From CAJXVY01 sp965660355 (GTDB lineage Bacteria; Actinomycetota; Actinomycetes; Actinomycetales; Microbacteriaceae), in the NCBI GenBank assembly GCA_965660355.1, contig CBFHZN010000009.1, forward strand, positions 1 through 50,644: DNA of 50,644 nucleotides, read 5' to 3'. The notes beneath the pieces are model-generated. The model searched no databases and was not told the origin of the DNA. It saw nothing but the letters and a program-made list of their open reading frames with translations. The number at the start of each line of letters is the position of its first letter. The stretch's first letter is position 1. This document shows, piece by piece, positions 1 to 8,792 of the stretch. The position numbers and the translations under genes are program-made.

Positions 1-48
1 GGGCTGTGTGCTGTTTATCCTTAAGTCAGAAAAATACGAAGGAATGTA

Positions 49-1206
49 ATGCCAGCAGTTAATCTTGGTCTCCCAAAATCCCCACCACCAACATTGGCTG
101 AACGTCGAAAGACCAGGCAAATCATGGTGGGTAATGTCCCAGTTGGTTCAGATGCACCAATCAGTGTGCAGTCCATGACCACTACTCAGACCACTGACAT
201 CAACGGAACCCTGCAGCAAATTGCCGAGCTAACGGCAAGTGGTTGTGACATAGTTCGAGTTGCATGTCCTACCCAGGATGATGCCGATGTGTTGCACGTG
301 ATTGCCAAGAAGAGCCAGATACCTGTTATTGCCGATATTCACTTCCAACCCAAATATGTTTTCCAAGCAATCGATGCCGGTTGCGGAGCAGTTCGCGTGA
401 ACCCCGGAAACATCAAAAAATTCGATGACAAAGTTGGTGAGATTGCCAAAGCTGCTAAGGATGCGGGTGTCTCACTCAGGATTGGTGTGAATGCGGGCTC
501 ATTAGACCCAAGGCTTTTGGAAAAATATGGAAAACCAACCCCCGAGGCACTGGTTGAGTCAGCAGTTTGGGAAGCAAGTCTTTTTGAAGAGCACGATTTC
601 CATGACTTTAAGATTTCTGTTAAGCACAACGATCCAGTAGTTATGGTGAAGGCCTATGAACTGCTTGCCGAGCGAGGTGACTGGCCTTTGCACCTTGGAG
701 TAACTGAAGCTGGGCCAGCTTTTCAGGGAACCATCAAAAGCTCCGTTGCCTTTGGTTCACTTTTATCTAAGGGCATCGGTGACACCATTCGGGTTTCTCT
801 TTCTGCACCTCCGGTTGAGGAAATCAAAGTCGGAAATCAGATTTTAGAATCTTTGAACCTAAGGCCCAGAAAACTCGAAATTGTTTCTTGCCCATCTTGC
901 GGGAGAGCCCAGGTGGATGTTTATAAATTGGCAGATGATGTCACTGCCGGTCTGGAACACTTGACAGTTCCTATCCGTGTTGCCGTTATGGGTTGTGTTG
1001 TAAACGGCCCAGGTGAGGCAAGAGAAGCAGACCTGGGTGTTGCCAGCGGAAATGGCAAGGGCCAGATCTTTGTAAAAGGTGAGGTCATCAAAACGGTTCC
1101 AGAGGATGAAATCGTGCAGACCCTAATTGATGAGGCGAACCGAATTGCTGCTGACATGGACGTAGCAGAAATTGGTTCCCCGCAGATCGAGGTCCAGGGA
1201 GAATAA
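49..1206 (+). CDS. ispG: 4-hydroxy-3-methylbut-2-enyl diphosphate synthase (IspG/GcpE)
   Basis: Penultimate enzyme of the non-mevalonate (MEP) isoprenoid pathway; it reductively opens methylerythritol cyclodiphosphate using a [4Fe-4S] cluster in the cytoplasm. The 385-residue protein has a TIM-barrel N-terminal half (SVQSMTTTQTTD near 39-50, VRVACPTQDD near 69-78) and the C-terminal iron-sulfur domain with cysteines C281 and C284 (CPSC) and C316, plus the conserved glutamate in GCVVNGPGEA (315-324). Length matches the short bacterial form. The ATG at 49 is preceded by an AAGGAA ribosome-binding site. The upstream gene lies outside the window; proS follows after about 20 nt, so the two are probably co-transcribed. 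Confidence 0.97.
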   Translation: MPAVNLGLPKSPPPTLAERRKTRQIMVGNVPVGSDAPISVQSMTTTQTTDINGTLQQIAELTASGCDIVRVACPTQDDADVLHVIAKKSQIPVIADIHFQPKYVFQAIDAGCGAVRVNPGNIKKFDDKVGEIAKAAKDAGVSLRIGVNAGSLDPRLLEKYGKPTPEALVESAVWEASLFEEHDFHDFKISVKHNDPVVMVKAYELLAERGDWPLHLGVTEAGPAFQGTIKSSVAFGSLLSKGIGDTIRVSLSAPPVEEIKVGNQILESLNLRPRKLEIVSCPSCGRAQVDVYKLADDVTAGLEHLTVPIRVAVMGCVVNGPGEAREADLGVASGNGKGQIFVKGEVIKTVPEDEIVQTLIDEANRIAADMDVAEIGSPQIEVQGE

Positions 1207-1225
1207 GCAAGCTAACATTGTGCTC

Positions 1226-2989
1226 ATGCCTATTCGCTTGAGTACATTGTTTTTCAAATCCCTTCGTGAAGACCCGGTAGAGGCAGATGTTAACAGCCAT
1301 AAGCTTTTACTTAGAGCAAGCTATATCCGAAGAGCTGCACCGGGAATCTATTCATGGTTGCCACTTGGGTTGATGGTCTTAGAGAAAATAGAGACCATCG
1401 TGCGCGAGGAAATGGCCAATGCTGGAGCGCAAGAAGTTCATTTTCCAGCTCTTTTACCGAAAGAGCCATATGAGGAAACCGGTCGCTGGGAAGAATACGG
1501 CGACAACATTTTTAGGCTGCAAGACCGCAAAAAAGCAGATTACTTATTGGCACCAACCCATGAAGAGGTTTTCACCCTGTTGGTAAAAGATCTTTATTCC
1601 AGTTATAAAGATCTGCCACTGCAGCTTTATCAAATTCAAACGAAGTATCGTGACGAGGCACGTCCAAGGGCGGGACTATTGCGAGGTCGCGAGTTCATAA
1701 TGAAAGATGCCTATAGCTTTGATGTGGACGATGCTGGATTAGAAGTTTCCTACCAATCCCAAAGAGATGCCTACGAAAGAGTGTTTCAGAGGCTGGGACT
1801 TGAATACGTGATTTGTGCAGCAGATGCAGGAGCGATGGGCGGATCCAAATCCGAAGAATTTTTAGCACCCAGTGAAATAGGTGAGGATACATTTGTTAGA
1901 TCTCAAGCAGGCTTTGCGGCCAATGTTGAGGCGGTGAGATTTGCACCTTCAGAAAAGATTGACTCGAGCAATATTCCTGCAGCCGAGGTGCACGATTCAC
2001 CAAACACACCAACAATTGCCACGCTGGTGGATTTTGCGAACAAAACTGTAACTCGCCATCCAGACGGTGAATTCACTGCCGCCGACACTTTGAAAAATGT
2101 TGTCTTGAAATTAGTAAACCCCGATGGAAAGACTCGCTTGGTGGTTGTCGGCCTCCCCGGGGATCGAGACGTAGATCAAAAAAGAGCAGAGGCCTGGTTT
2201 GGGGTTGATGTTGAACAGGCAGAGGCTGAAGATTTTGAAAAACACCCAGCATTGGTAAAGGGGTATATCGGACCAACCAAAAACGGCAAGCAGTTTTTGG
2301 GGCTAGAAGCTGAGTCCAAGATTGAGTACTTGTTGGACCCCAGGGTTGCAGAAGGTTCTCACTGGGTCACTGGAGCAAATGAAGATCAGAGGCATGTTTT
2401 CAATTTGGTTCACGGCAGAGATTTTCAAGCAGACGGGATTGCCGATATAGCTAACATCGTGGCTGGGGACCCAGCTCCGGATGGAAGCGGAGAATTGGAG
2501 CTTGCTCGAGGAATCGAGATTGGTCACGTATTCCAACTGGGCAGAAAATACGCTGAGGCACTCGGTCTAAAAGTTTTGGACGANNNNNNNNNNNNNNNNN
2601 NNNNNNNNNNNNNNNNNNNNNNNNNNNNNNTTACCAGAATTATGGCTGTCTTAGCCGAAGAGAATCAAGACGAGAAGGGCCTAATTTGGCCTGAGAGCGT
2701 TGCTCCTGCGGATGTGCACGTGCTGGCCGCTGGTAAGGATGAAAAAGTATTTGAAGTTGCCGAGAAGCTGACCGCTGATCTGGAAGCTTCTGGCAAAACT
2801 GTGTTGATTGATGATCGTCCAAAGCTGAGTCCCGGGGTCAAATTTGCGGATGCTGAACTAATCGGAATCCCCAAAATTCTCATCATTGGCAAAGGTCTAG
2901 TCGATGGAGAAGTGGAAATTTGGGACAGAGCGAGCAACAACCGCCTGTCAGTGGGAGTAGAATCAGCAGTTGAGCAGCTGCTTAGCTAG
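1226..2989 (+). CDS. proS: prolyl-tRNA synthetase, interrupted by a 47-N gap
   Basis: Class II synthetase charging tRNA-Pro. Motif 1 region (GIYSWLPLGLMVLEKI, about 40-55), THEE (111-114) and motif 2 (RDEARPRAGLLRGREF, 142-157) are clear. The central insertion that carries the editing domain follows (about 230-390), then the C-terminal anticodon-binding domain. Motif 3 (normally GIGVTR) is mostly hidden by the N run at 2584-2630; reading resumes at TRIMAV. I chose the ATG at 1226, which matches the family N-terminus (MPIRLSTLFFKSLRED) and gives 587 residues if the gap size is right. An in-frame TTG at 1172 would extend into ispG and has no family support. The ribosome-binding site is weak. 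The stop lies 13 nt before nusA, with no rimP between. Confidence 0.95.
   Translation: MPIRLSTLFFKSLREDPVEADVNSHKLLLRASYIRRAAPGIYSWLPLGLMVLEKIETIVREEMANAGAQEVHFPALLPKEPYEETGRWEEYGDNIFRLQDRKKADYLLAPTHEEVFTLLVKDLYSSYKDLPLQLYQIQTKYRDEARPRAGLLRGREFIMKDAYSFDVDDAGLEVSYQSQRDAYERVFQRLGLEYVICAADAGAMGGSKSEEFLAPSEIGEDTFVRSQAGFAANVEAVRFAPSEKIDSSNIPAAEVHDSPNTPTIATLVDFANKTVTRHPDGEFTAADTLKNVVLKLVNPDGKTRLVVVGLPGDRDVDQKRAEAWFGVDVEQAEAEDFEKHPALVKGYIGPTKNGKQFLGLEAESKIEYLLDPRVAEGSHWVTGANEDQRHVFNLVHGRDFQADGIADIANIVAGDPAPDGSGELELARGIEIGHVFQLGRKYAEALGLKVLDXXXXXXXXXXXXXXXXXTRIMAVLAEENQDEKGLIWPESVAPADVHVLAAGKDEKVFEVAEKLTADLEASGKTVLIDDRPKLSPGVKFADAELIGIPKILIIGKGLVDGEVEIWDRASNNRLSVGVESAVEQLLS
2584..2630. other. assembly gap (47 N) inside proS
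   Basis: Undetermined bases falling on motif 3 of the prolyl-tRNA synthetase catalytic core. The reading frame continues on both sides without a stop, consistent with a correctly sized gap. Confidence 0.99.
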
Positions 2990-3002
2990 CCGGAGGTGAA
3001 AA

Positions 3003-3980
3003 TTGGATATTGATCTGAGCGTTTTGAGGATGCTCGAACGGGAAAAAGAAATACCGTTTGAAGACCTTGTCCAGATTATCGAATCAGCCATTCTGGCAGC
3101 TTATTTTCGGCATGTGGGAAATCACGATGTGGGCCCCAGGGCGCATCTTGACCGCAAAACCGGTGAAGTTACGATTTTCAACCAAACCTTTGATGAAGAT
3201 GGTGAAGTTGTATCTGAAGAAGATGTTACCCCGAGTGATTTTGGCAGGGTGGCTGCCTATGCAGCAAAGCAGGTAATTGCTCAGAGAATGCGCCAGATTT
3301 CAGATGATGGTCTGATGGGGGAGTTCAAAGCTCGCGAGGGAGACATCGTCACCGGCACCATCCAGCAGGGCAGCAGGCCCTACATGGTGCATGTTGATTT
3401 GGGACCCGTAGAAGCGCAAATGAGTCCCGAGGAACAAGTTCCCGGTGAGGATTACTCACACGGAAAGCGCATCAGAGTAATCATCACCCAGGTCAAGAAA
3501 GGGCCAACCGGCCCGCAGGTCTCGGTTTCCAGGACCCACCCAAATTTGGTCAGGAAGTTATTTGAACTAGAAGTGCCAGAAATTGCAGATGGAGTTGTTG
3601 AGATTACTTCCATTGCTCGAGAGGCCGGTCACCGTTCAAAGATCTCAGTTCGAGCAAATGACCCATCCGTGAATGCCAAGGGAGCTTGCATTGGCGAGCT
3701 CGGCCAGCGCGTCCGGGCTGTAATGGCAGAACTCAATGATGAAAAAATCGACGTTGTCGATTACAAAGAAGATCTCGCTGAGTTTGTTTCGCAAGCCCTG
3801 AGCCCGGCTCGCGTATCCAGCTCATTCGTGATTGACCAGGAGCTTGGCGCAGTGAGAGTCTTGGTGCCAGATTTCCAATTATCGCTGGCAATTGGACGTG
3901 AGGGTCAAAACGCTAGATTGGCAGCGAAGCTGACCGGTGCAAAAATCGATATCCAACCCGATAGCGTTTTAGAGGATTAG
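3003..3980 (+). CDS. nusA: transcription termination/antitermination factor NusA
   Basis: RNA polymerase-associated factor acting in pausing, termination and rRNA antitermination. The 325-residue protein shows the N-terminal polymerase-binding domain (MDIDLSVLRMLEREKEIPFE), an S1 domain (about 110-180, GDIVTGTIQQG) and two KH domains (EAGHRSKISVRA near 210, GREGQNARLAAKLTG near 300). It lacks the C-terminal acidic repeats of E. coli NusA, as is usual in actinobacteria. The start is TTG, 7 nt after a good GGAGG site; no upstream ATG fits. NusA is commonly encoded between rimP and infB; here proS sits directly upstream instead of rimP, and the short ylxR gene usually found in actinobacteria between nusA and infB is not present. 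Confidence 0.96.
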   Translation: MDIDLSVLRMLEREKEIPFEDLVQIIESAILAAYFRHVGNHDVGPRAHLDRKTGEVTIFNQTFDEDGEVVSEEDVTPSDFGRVAAYAAKQVIAQRMRQISDDGLMGEFKAREGDIVTGTIQQGSRPYMVHVDLGPVEAQMSPEEQVPGEDYSHGKRIRVIITQVKKGPTGPQVSVSRTHPNLVRKLFELEVPEIADGVVEITSIAREAGHRSKISVRANDPSVNAKGACIGELGQRVRAVMAELNDEKIDVVDYKEDLAEFVSQALSPARVSSSFVIDQELGAVRVLVPDFQLSLAIGREGQNARLAAKLTGAKIDIQPDSVLED

Positions 3981-3986
3981 CAAGGT

Positions 3987-4014
3987 TTGCTTGTTGGGCT
4001 TTAGGGGCTAGACT
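3987..4014 (+). promoter_or_regulatory. candidate promoter for infB
   Basis: TTGCTT, a 16-nt spacer and TAGACT just after the nusA stop. It would give infB its own transcript with a leader of about 125 nt. The -10 has the TANNNT form typical of actinobacteria; the -35 is imperfect. Confidence 0.45.
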
Positions 4015-4113
4015 TTAGTTCCCTGAGTTTTCAGGAAGAGAGATAGGCAAGAAAAGATGCTGGCAAAACGATGAGTTGCTCAAAGTGAGTGCGATCAACT
4101 AGCAATGGCCTGC

Positions 4114-4140
4114 CCTGACCGAGGGTTGGCCTCGGACAGG
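4114..4140 (+). promoter_or_regulatory. leader hairpin next to the infB ribosome-binding site
   Basis: CCTG-A-CCGAGG, a 5-nt loop, then CCTCGG-A-CAGG: six plus four base pairs around one A-A mismatch. The 3' arm shares its final bases with the AGGAGA ribosome-binding site of infB, so folding could restrict initiation. No such hairpin is a recognised family that I can name. Confidence 0.5.
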
Positions 4141-4147
4141 AGAAATT

Positions 4148-6799
4148 TTGGCGCTTCCACGCGTTTACGACATAGCCAAGGAATTGGGGATAGACACCAA
4201 AGTCGCCCTGGCTAAATTAGAAGAGCTCGGTGAGTATGTAAAAAGCGGTTCCTCAACAATCGCACCACCGGTTGCAAAAAAACTTAGAGACGCCTTCCCA
4301 AAGGCTGAATCCAAGGCAAAGACCCCGGAAAAATCATCAACCACCAAGGCTAAACCCGGTCCCGCTAAACCCGGTCCCGCTAAGCCAGCTTCCGCTAAAG
4401 CAGAACCTGAGAAACAAGCTCCCGAGGAGCCTTCCAAGCAGAAGCCAGCCGCCCAAGATAAACAGGAAAAGCCAGGTAGTTCTGCTCCTAAGCCCAGTGC
4501 TGCTGGAGCTTCAGCACCGAAGGCGCCCACATCCGGTGTTCCAAGAAGAGGCAACAATCCGTTTAGTTCTAACCAGGGCATGGGCATCCCAAGACCAATG
4601 GCCAAGCCAGGTGGGAATAACCCTTATTCAGGTGCGCAGACAGATAAGCGCCCCAAGTCAACCAGGCCAGCTAAACCAGCTACTGATGGAAAGCCAACAG
4701 GAGATAAGCCGCAGTCCAGGCCAAAGCCCGGTGGCGGACCAGGGGCTGGAGGCGGGGCTCCATTNNNNNNNNNNNNNNNNNNNNNNNNNNNNNNNNNNNN
4801 NNNNNNNNNNNNNNNNNNNNNNNNNNNNNNNNNNNNNNNNNNNNNNNNNNNNNNNNNNNNNNNNNNNNNNNNNNNNNNNNNNNNNNNNNNNNNNNNNNNN
4901 NNNNNNNNNNNNNNNNNNNNNNNNNNNNNNNNNNNNNNNNNNNNNNNNNNNNNNNNNNNNNNNNNNNNNNNNNNNNNNNNNNNNNNNNNNNNNNNNNNNN
5001 NNNNNNNNNNNNNNNNNNCTAACGCCGGTCAGCTAATCACAGTGTTGTTTCACCTCGGTGAGATGGCTACCGCTACAGCATCTTTGGACGAGGACACTTT
5101 CCAGATCTTGGGTGAAGAACTTGGTTATAAAATCCAAATAGTTAGCCCCGAGGACGAAGAGCGAGAGCTGTTTGAAGGGTTTGGCCTTGATATCTCAACC
5201 GATATAGAGGAAGAGGATTCAGAAGACCTGTTGCCAAGGCCTCCAGTTGTCACGGTTATGGGTCACGTAGATCACGGTAAGACTAAATTGCTGGACTCAG
5301 TACGGTTGGCAAATGTTGTAGATGACGAAGCTGGTGGAATCACTCAGCACATTGGTGCCTACCAGGTGCACACAACTCACGAAAGCAAGAATCGCGCGAT
5401 CACCTTTATTGATACACCTGGACACGAGGCCTTCACCGCAATGCGTGCAAGGGGAACCAAGGTAACCGATATTGCAATTTTGGTAGTGGCAGCCGATGAC
5501 GGCGTAATGCCCCAGACCATTGAAGCTCTCAACCATGCCAAAGCAGCCGAGGTGCCAATTGTGGTTGCCGTGAACAAGGTTGATAAGGAAGGCGCCAACC
5601 CTGCAAAGATTCGTCAGCAGCTAACAGAATTTGATTTGGTTGCCGAGGAATACGGTGGCGATGTTATGTATGTGGATGTTTCTGCTCTGAAGAATCAGGG
5701 AATGACCGAACTTTTGGATGCGGTGCTACTGACCGCTGATGCGGCATTGGATCTGAGAGCAAATCCGGATAGGAGTGCCAGGGGTGTTGCCATTGAGGCA
5801 AACCTGGACAAGGGTCGTGGATCCGTCGCCACTGTTTTGATTCAGTCTGGAACTCTAAAAGTTGGTGACGCCGTTGTCGCAGGTGCTGCCCATGGAAGAG
5901 TCCGCGCCATGTTTGACGAGGATGGAAATTCAGTCGAAGAAGCCGGCCCCTCAAGGCCGGTTCAGGTGCTCGGTTTGCAAAGTGTTCCTAAAGCTGGCGA
6001 CACATTCGTTGTCGCCGAAGACGAGCGTCAGGCAAGACAGATTGCCGAGAAGCGAGAAGCCGCAGACAGAAACGCGCTGCTGGCCAGAAGCCGCAAGCGA
6101 CTATCCCTGGAGGACTTCACTAAGGCTCTTGAAGAGGGCAAGGTTGAGAGCTTGAACCTGATTATTAAGGGTGATGTTTCTGGTGCTGTGGAGGCTTTGG
6201 AAGATAGTTTGTTGCAAATAGATGTTGATGACAGTGTTGCACTGAGAATCATCCACCGCGGTGTTGGTTCAATTACAGAAAGCGACATCAACCTTGCAAC
6301 CGTTGATAACGCAATCATTATTGGCTTCAACACCAGGCCCGATGTCAAAGCCAAGGAGAAAGCTGATAGAGAAGGCGTTGATATCCGTCACTACACGGTT
6401 ATCTATAACGCACTGGATGACATCGAATCTGCGCTGAAGGGAATGCNNNNNNNNNNNNNNNNNNNNNNNNNNNNNNNNNNNNNNNNNNNNNNNNNNNNNN
6501 NNNNNNNNNNNNNNNNNNNNNNNNNNNNNNNNNNNNNNNNNNNNNNNNNNNNNNNNNNNNNNNNNNNNNNNNNNNNNNNNNNNNNNNNNNNNNNNNNNNN
6601 NNNNNNNNNNNNNNNNNNNNNNNNNNNNNNNNNNNNNNNNNNNNNNNNNNNNNNNNNNNNNNNNNNNNNNNNNNNNNNNNNNNNNNNNNNNNNNNNNNNN
6701 NNNNNNNNNNNNNNNNNNNNNNNNNNNNNNNNNNNNNNNNNNNNNNNNNNNNNNNNNNNNNNNNNNNNNNNNNNNNNNNNNNNNNNNNNNNNNNNNNNN
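4148..6799 (+). CDS. infB: translation initiation factor IF-2, two assembly gaps, 3' end not resolved
   Basis: GTPase that brings initiator tRNA to the ribosome. The IF2 N-terminal helical domain opens the protein (ALPRVYDIAKELGIDTKVAL), followed by a long Pro/Ala/Lys/Gly-rich linker that runs into the 254-N gap at 4765-5018. The G domain has GHVDHGKT (about 372-379), DTPGHEAF (about 422) and NKVD (about 476). Domains II and III follow until the second gap begins at 6447, just after ALKGM, so the C-terminal fMet-tRNA-binding domain and the true stop are unseen. A TAA at 6800-6802 is in frame if the N count is exact, but those bases belong to the rbfA reading frame, so the real stop lies inside the gap. 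The start is TTG at 4148 behind AGGAGA. Confidence 0.93.
4765..5018. other. assembly gap (254 N) in the IF-2 linker
   Basis: The gap starts immediately after a Gly/Pro-rich stretch (GGGPGAGGGAP). In actinobacterial IF-2 this linker is a GC-rich, repetitive Gly/Arg-rich region, which probably broke the assembly. Confidence 0.99.
6447..6799. other. assembly gap (353 N) across the infB/rbfA junction
   Basis: Hides the C-terminal domain of IF-2, its stop codon and the start of rbfA. Family lengths (about 115 residues of IF-2 and about 16 of RbfA) need at least as many bases as the gap offers, so its size is probably only an estimate. Confidence 0.99.
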
Positions 6800-6801
6800 T
6801 A

Positions 6802-7182
6802 AAGGTATTGGCTGCGGAGGCTTTGGAGCGAGTTGTGAAGGACCCGGATTTGGGTTTTGTGACTATCACCGATTGCCACGTAACCCCAGATTTGGCCACC
6901 TCCAAGATTTTCTACACAGTGTTTGGCGAGGCTGAGCAAAAAGAACTCTCAGCTGAGATTTTGGAAAAATACCGTGGGCGTATTCGCAAAGATATCGGCA
7001 ATCGTCTGGGCATTAAAGTGACCCCCACCGTCGAATTTGTGACCGATGAAATTCCAGAATCTGCAGCAGCGTTGAATCAGTTATTAGCTGAGGCAAAACA
7101 GCGCGATGATGATTTGGCCAAAAACGCAAGTAGTGCAAAACCTGCTGGCGAAGAGGACCCATACAAACATAAGGAAATCTGA
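6802..7182 (+). CDS. rbfA: ribosome-binding factor A, 5' end lost in the gap
   Basis: Small KH-fold factor for late maturation of the 30S subunit (16S 5' helix). The visible part opens with KVLAAEALERVVKDPDLGFV, the usual RbfA sequence after about 16 residues, so the reading frame continues upstream into the N run and the true start is hidden. The apparent TTG start at 6808 is therefore unlikely. The family signature VTITDCHVTPDLATSKIFYT is present. The C-terminal tail is charged and low in complexity, as in other actinobacteria. The stop overlaps the truB start as ATGA, indicating translational coupling. Confidence 0.93.
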   Translation, partial: KVLAAEALERVVKDPDLGFVTITDCHVTPDLATSKIFYTVFGEAEQKELSAEILEKYRGRIRKDIGNRLGIKVTPTVEFVTDEIPESAAALNQLLAEAKQRDDDLAKNASSAKPAGEEDPYKHKEI

Positions 7183-8039
7183 TGTCCGTTTCGGGCATCG
7201 CGCTAATAGACAAACCAAAAGGCTTCACCTCGCATGATGCAGTTGCAAAGCTTCGCGGAGTTTTGGGGACCAGAAAAGTGGGCCACGCCGGCACTTTAGA
7301 CCCAATGGCAACTGGACTGTTGGTGGTTGGTGTTGGGTCTGGAACAAAGTTGATGACCTATCTCTCTGGTTCGAATAAGTCCTATCGGGCAACAGTCAGA
7401 TTGGGTCAAACCACTTTCACTGATGATGCCGAAGGAGAGCTGGTCGATCAGGCAGAGCAGTCAAAAATTGACAGCTTGACCGCAGAGGAAATAACAACGG
7501 CAATCAATTCGTTTTTAGGTAAGCAACAACAAATTCCTAGCAGGGTGAGTGCAAAAAAAATCGATGGAAAAAGAGCTTATGAGCTTGCAAGGGCGGGTGA
7601 AGAATTTGATCTAAAGGCTGTCGAGGTAGAGATTTCCCGAATCGAATCCAGTCCACCTAAGTTTCATCAACTGATAGATGTTGATATTGATGTTGACTGC
7701 TCCAGTGGAACATTTATTCGGGCAATCGCTAGAGATTTGGGCGAGAAACTGGGGGTTGGCGCCCATTTGACTGCTTTACGAAGGACCAGAGTTGGGGATT
7801 TCAGCATTGAGCAGACAACCGCAATTGATGAGGCATCACCGATGAGCATGGTCGAAGCAGCTAAAAAAATTCTTCCGATAATCGAAATTGATAACTCTCA
7901 GGAGACTGAGCTTTCCTTCGGGCGACAATTAGAGATCGAAAGCGATGAAGAATTTTTGGCTGCGGTCAACGGGGATAAGCTTGTGGCAATTGTTTCTGGT
8001 GGGAAAAAACTGAGTCCGAAGACGGTTTTCAATGGTTGA
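7182..8039 (+). CDS. truB: tRNA pseudouridine-55 synthase
   Basis: Makes pseudouridine 55 in the T-loop of tRNAs. The 285-residue protein has the N-terminal GIALIDKPKGFTSHD and the catalytic motif GHAGTLDPMATG with the nucleophilic aspartate D40, then CSSGTFIRAIARDLG in the second half of the catalytic fold. A short actinobacterial C-terminal extension follows. It overlaps rbfA by one base and the next small membrane gene by 8 bases, so it lies in a tightly coupled operon with rbfA upstream and ribF downstream. Confidence 0.96.
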   Translation: MSVSGIALIDKPKGFTSHDAVAKLRGVLGTRKVGHAGTLDPMATGLLVVGVGSGTKLMTYLSGSNKSYRATVRLGQTTFTDDAEGELVDQAEQSKIDSLTAEEITTAINSFLGKQQQIPSRVSAKKIDGKRAYELARAGEEFDLKAVEVEISRIESSPPKFHQLIDVDIDVDCSSGTFIRAIARDLGEKLGVGAHLTALRRTRVGDFSIEQTTAIDEASPMSMVEAAKKILPIIEIDNSQETELSFGRQLEIESDEEFLAAVNGDKLVAIVSGGKKLSPKTVFNG

Positions 8040-8406
8040 GTTTTGGTTTTGGTTCCAGCTGTGGACATATGTCGCTGTTGGCGTGGTTTCACTTGTCATG
8101 ACCTTCATTTCAAAAGCCCTGCACTCGATTTCACTGATTGCGCAGATGGCCGTGGTTGCGGGTCTCAGTCTGCAGTTATTGCTGTCAAGCTTTCTCGCCA
8201 TACTTGGTGAAAGGGCAGCTACCTCCACCTTGGAGTTTTTCGGATATCTGGTTGTCGCCCTGATGGTTTCGGTGGGTGCAATAATCTGGAGTTTGCTGGA
8301 TAGAAACAATAGGTGGTCAAATGCGGTGTTGTCTCTGGCTGCTTTTACGGTGGCGGTAATGGTAATCAGAATGCAACAACTTTGGACGGGGGTTAGCCCG
8401 GTATGA
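8032..8406 (+). CDS. small four-helix membrane protein of unknown function
   Basis: I do not recognise a named family. The 124 residues contain four hydrophobic segments (about 7-30, 34-58, 66-89, 94-114) separated by short charged loops, the third loop being LLDRNNRWSN. It has no signal-peptide cleavage site and no catalytic motif. The ATG overlaps the end of truB by 8 bases and the stop overlaps the next membrane gene (4 bases), so the two membrane proteins are probably made together and may interact. Location between truB and ribF gives no functional clue beyond co-transcription. Confidence 0.82.
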   Translation: MVEFWFWFQLWTYVAVGVVSLVMTFISKALHSISLIAQMAVVAGLSLQLLLSSFLAILGERAATSTLEFFGYLVVALMVSVGAIIWSLLDRNNRWSNAVLSLAAFTVAVMVIRMQQLWTGVSPV

Positions 8407-8792
8407 CAGGTATGGGGATCGGCAGACTGTTGATTGCCGTTTATGCGGTTTTTGCACTCAGTGCAACAGCTAGGGCTGGATATCAGTTGCTATTTGAGTT
8501 TGACCAGGCTCCAGTTGCCTATTCACTTTCTGCAATAGCTGCAATTGTCTATATTTTGGCAACCCTGGCACTTAGTAGAACTGGCTCAGTTTGGAAAAAG
8601 ATAGCTTGGGGGAGCGTGCTGTTTGAACTTTTCGGAGTCCTTTCAGTTGGCTTCCTTAGCATTGCTGTCCCCGAATATTTCGCCCACCCATCGGTTTGGT
8701 CGGAATTTGGTCAGGGCTATGCTTATATACCGGCTGTATTGCCGGTTTTAGGACTTATTTGGTTAGCAAGGCGAGATGCAAAAATTCAGTGA
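8403..8792 (+). CDS. second small four-helix membrane protein of unknown function
   Basis: 129 residues with four predicted membrane segments (about 5-26, 37-57, 67-89, 107-123), ending in the positively charged LARRDAKIQ, which suggests a cytoplasmic C-terminus. It resembles conserved hypothetical membrane proteins of actinobacteria but carries no motif that I can assign. It overlaps the preceding membrane gene by 4 bases and ribF by 17 bases. The similar size and topology of the pair suggest a heteromeric complex; this is inference only. Confidence 0.82.
   Translation: MTGMGIGRLLIAVYAVFALSATARAGYQLLFEFDQAPVAYSLSAIAAIVYILATLALSRTGSVWKKIAWGSVLFELFGVLSVGFLSIAVPEYFAHPSVWSEFGQGYAYIPAVLPVLGLIWLARRDAKIQ

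Noticed and set aside
1..48. Possible regulatory signals before ispG
   Set aside because: Only a ribosome-binding site is visible; the upstream gene or promoter is outside the window.
4272..5036. 254-codon frame overlapping infB
   Set aside because: It is a Pro/Gln-rich shadow of the low-complexity IF-2 linker and extends only because the N run contains no stop codons.
6403..6939. Minus-strand frames of up to 178 codons at the infB/rbfA gap
   Set aside because: They consist mainly of unknown residues through the 353-N gap and have no recognisable ends.
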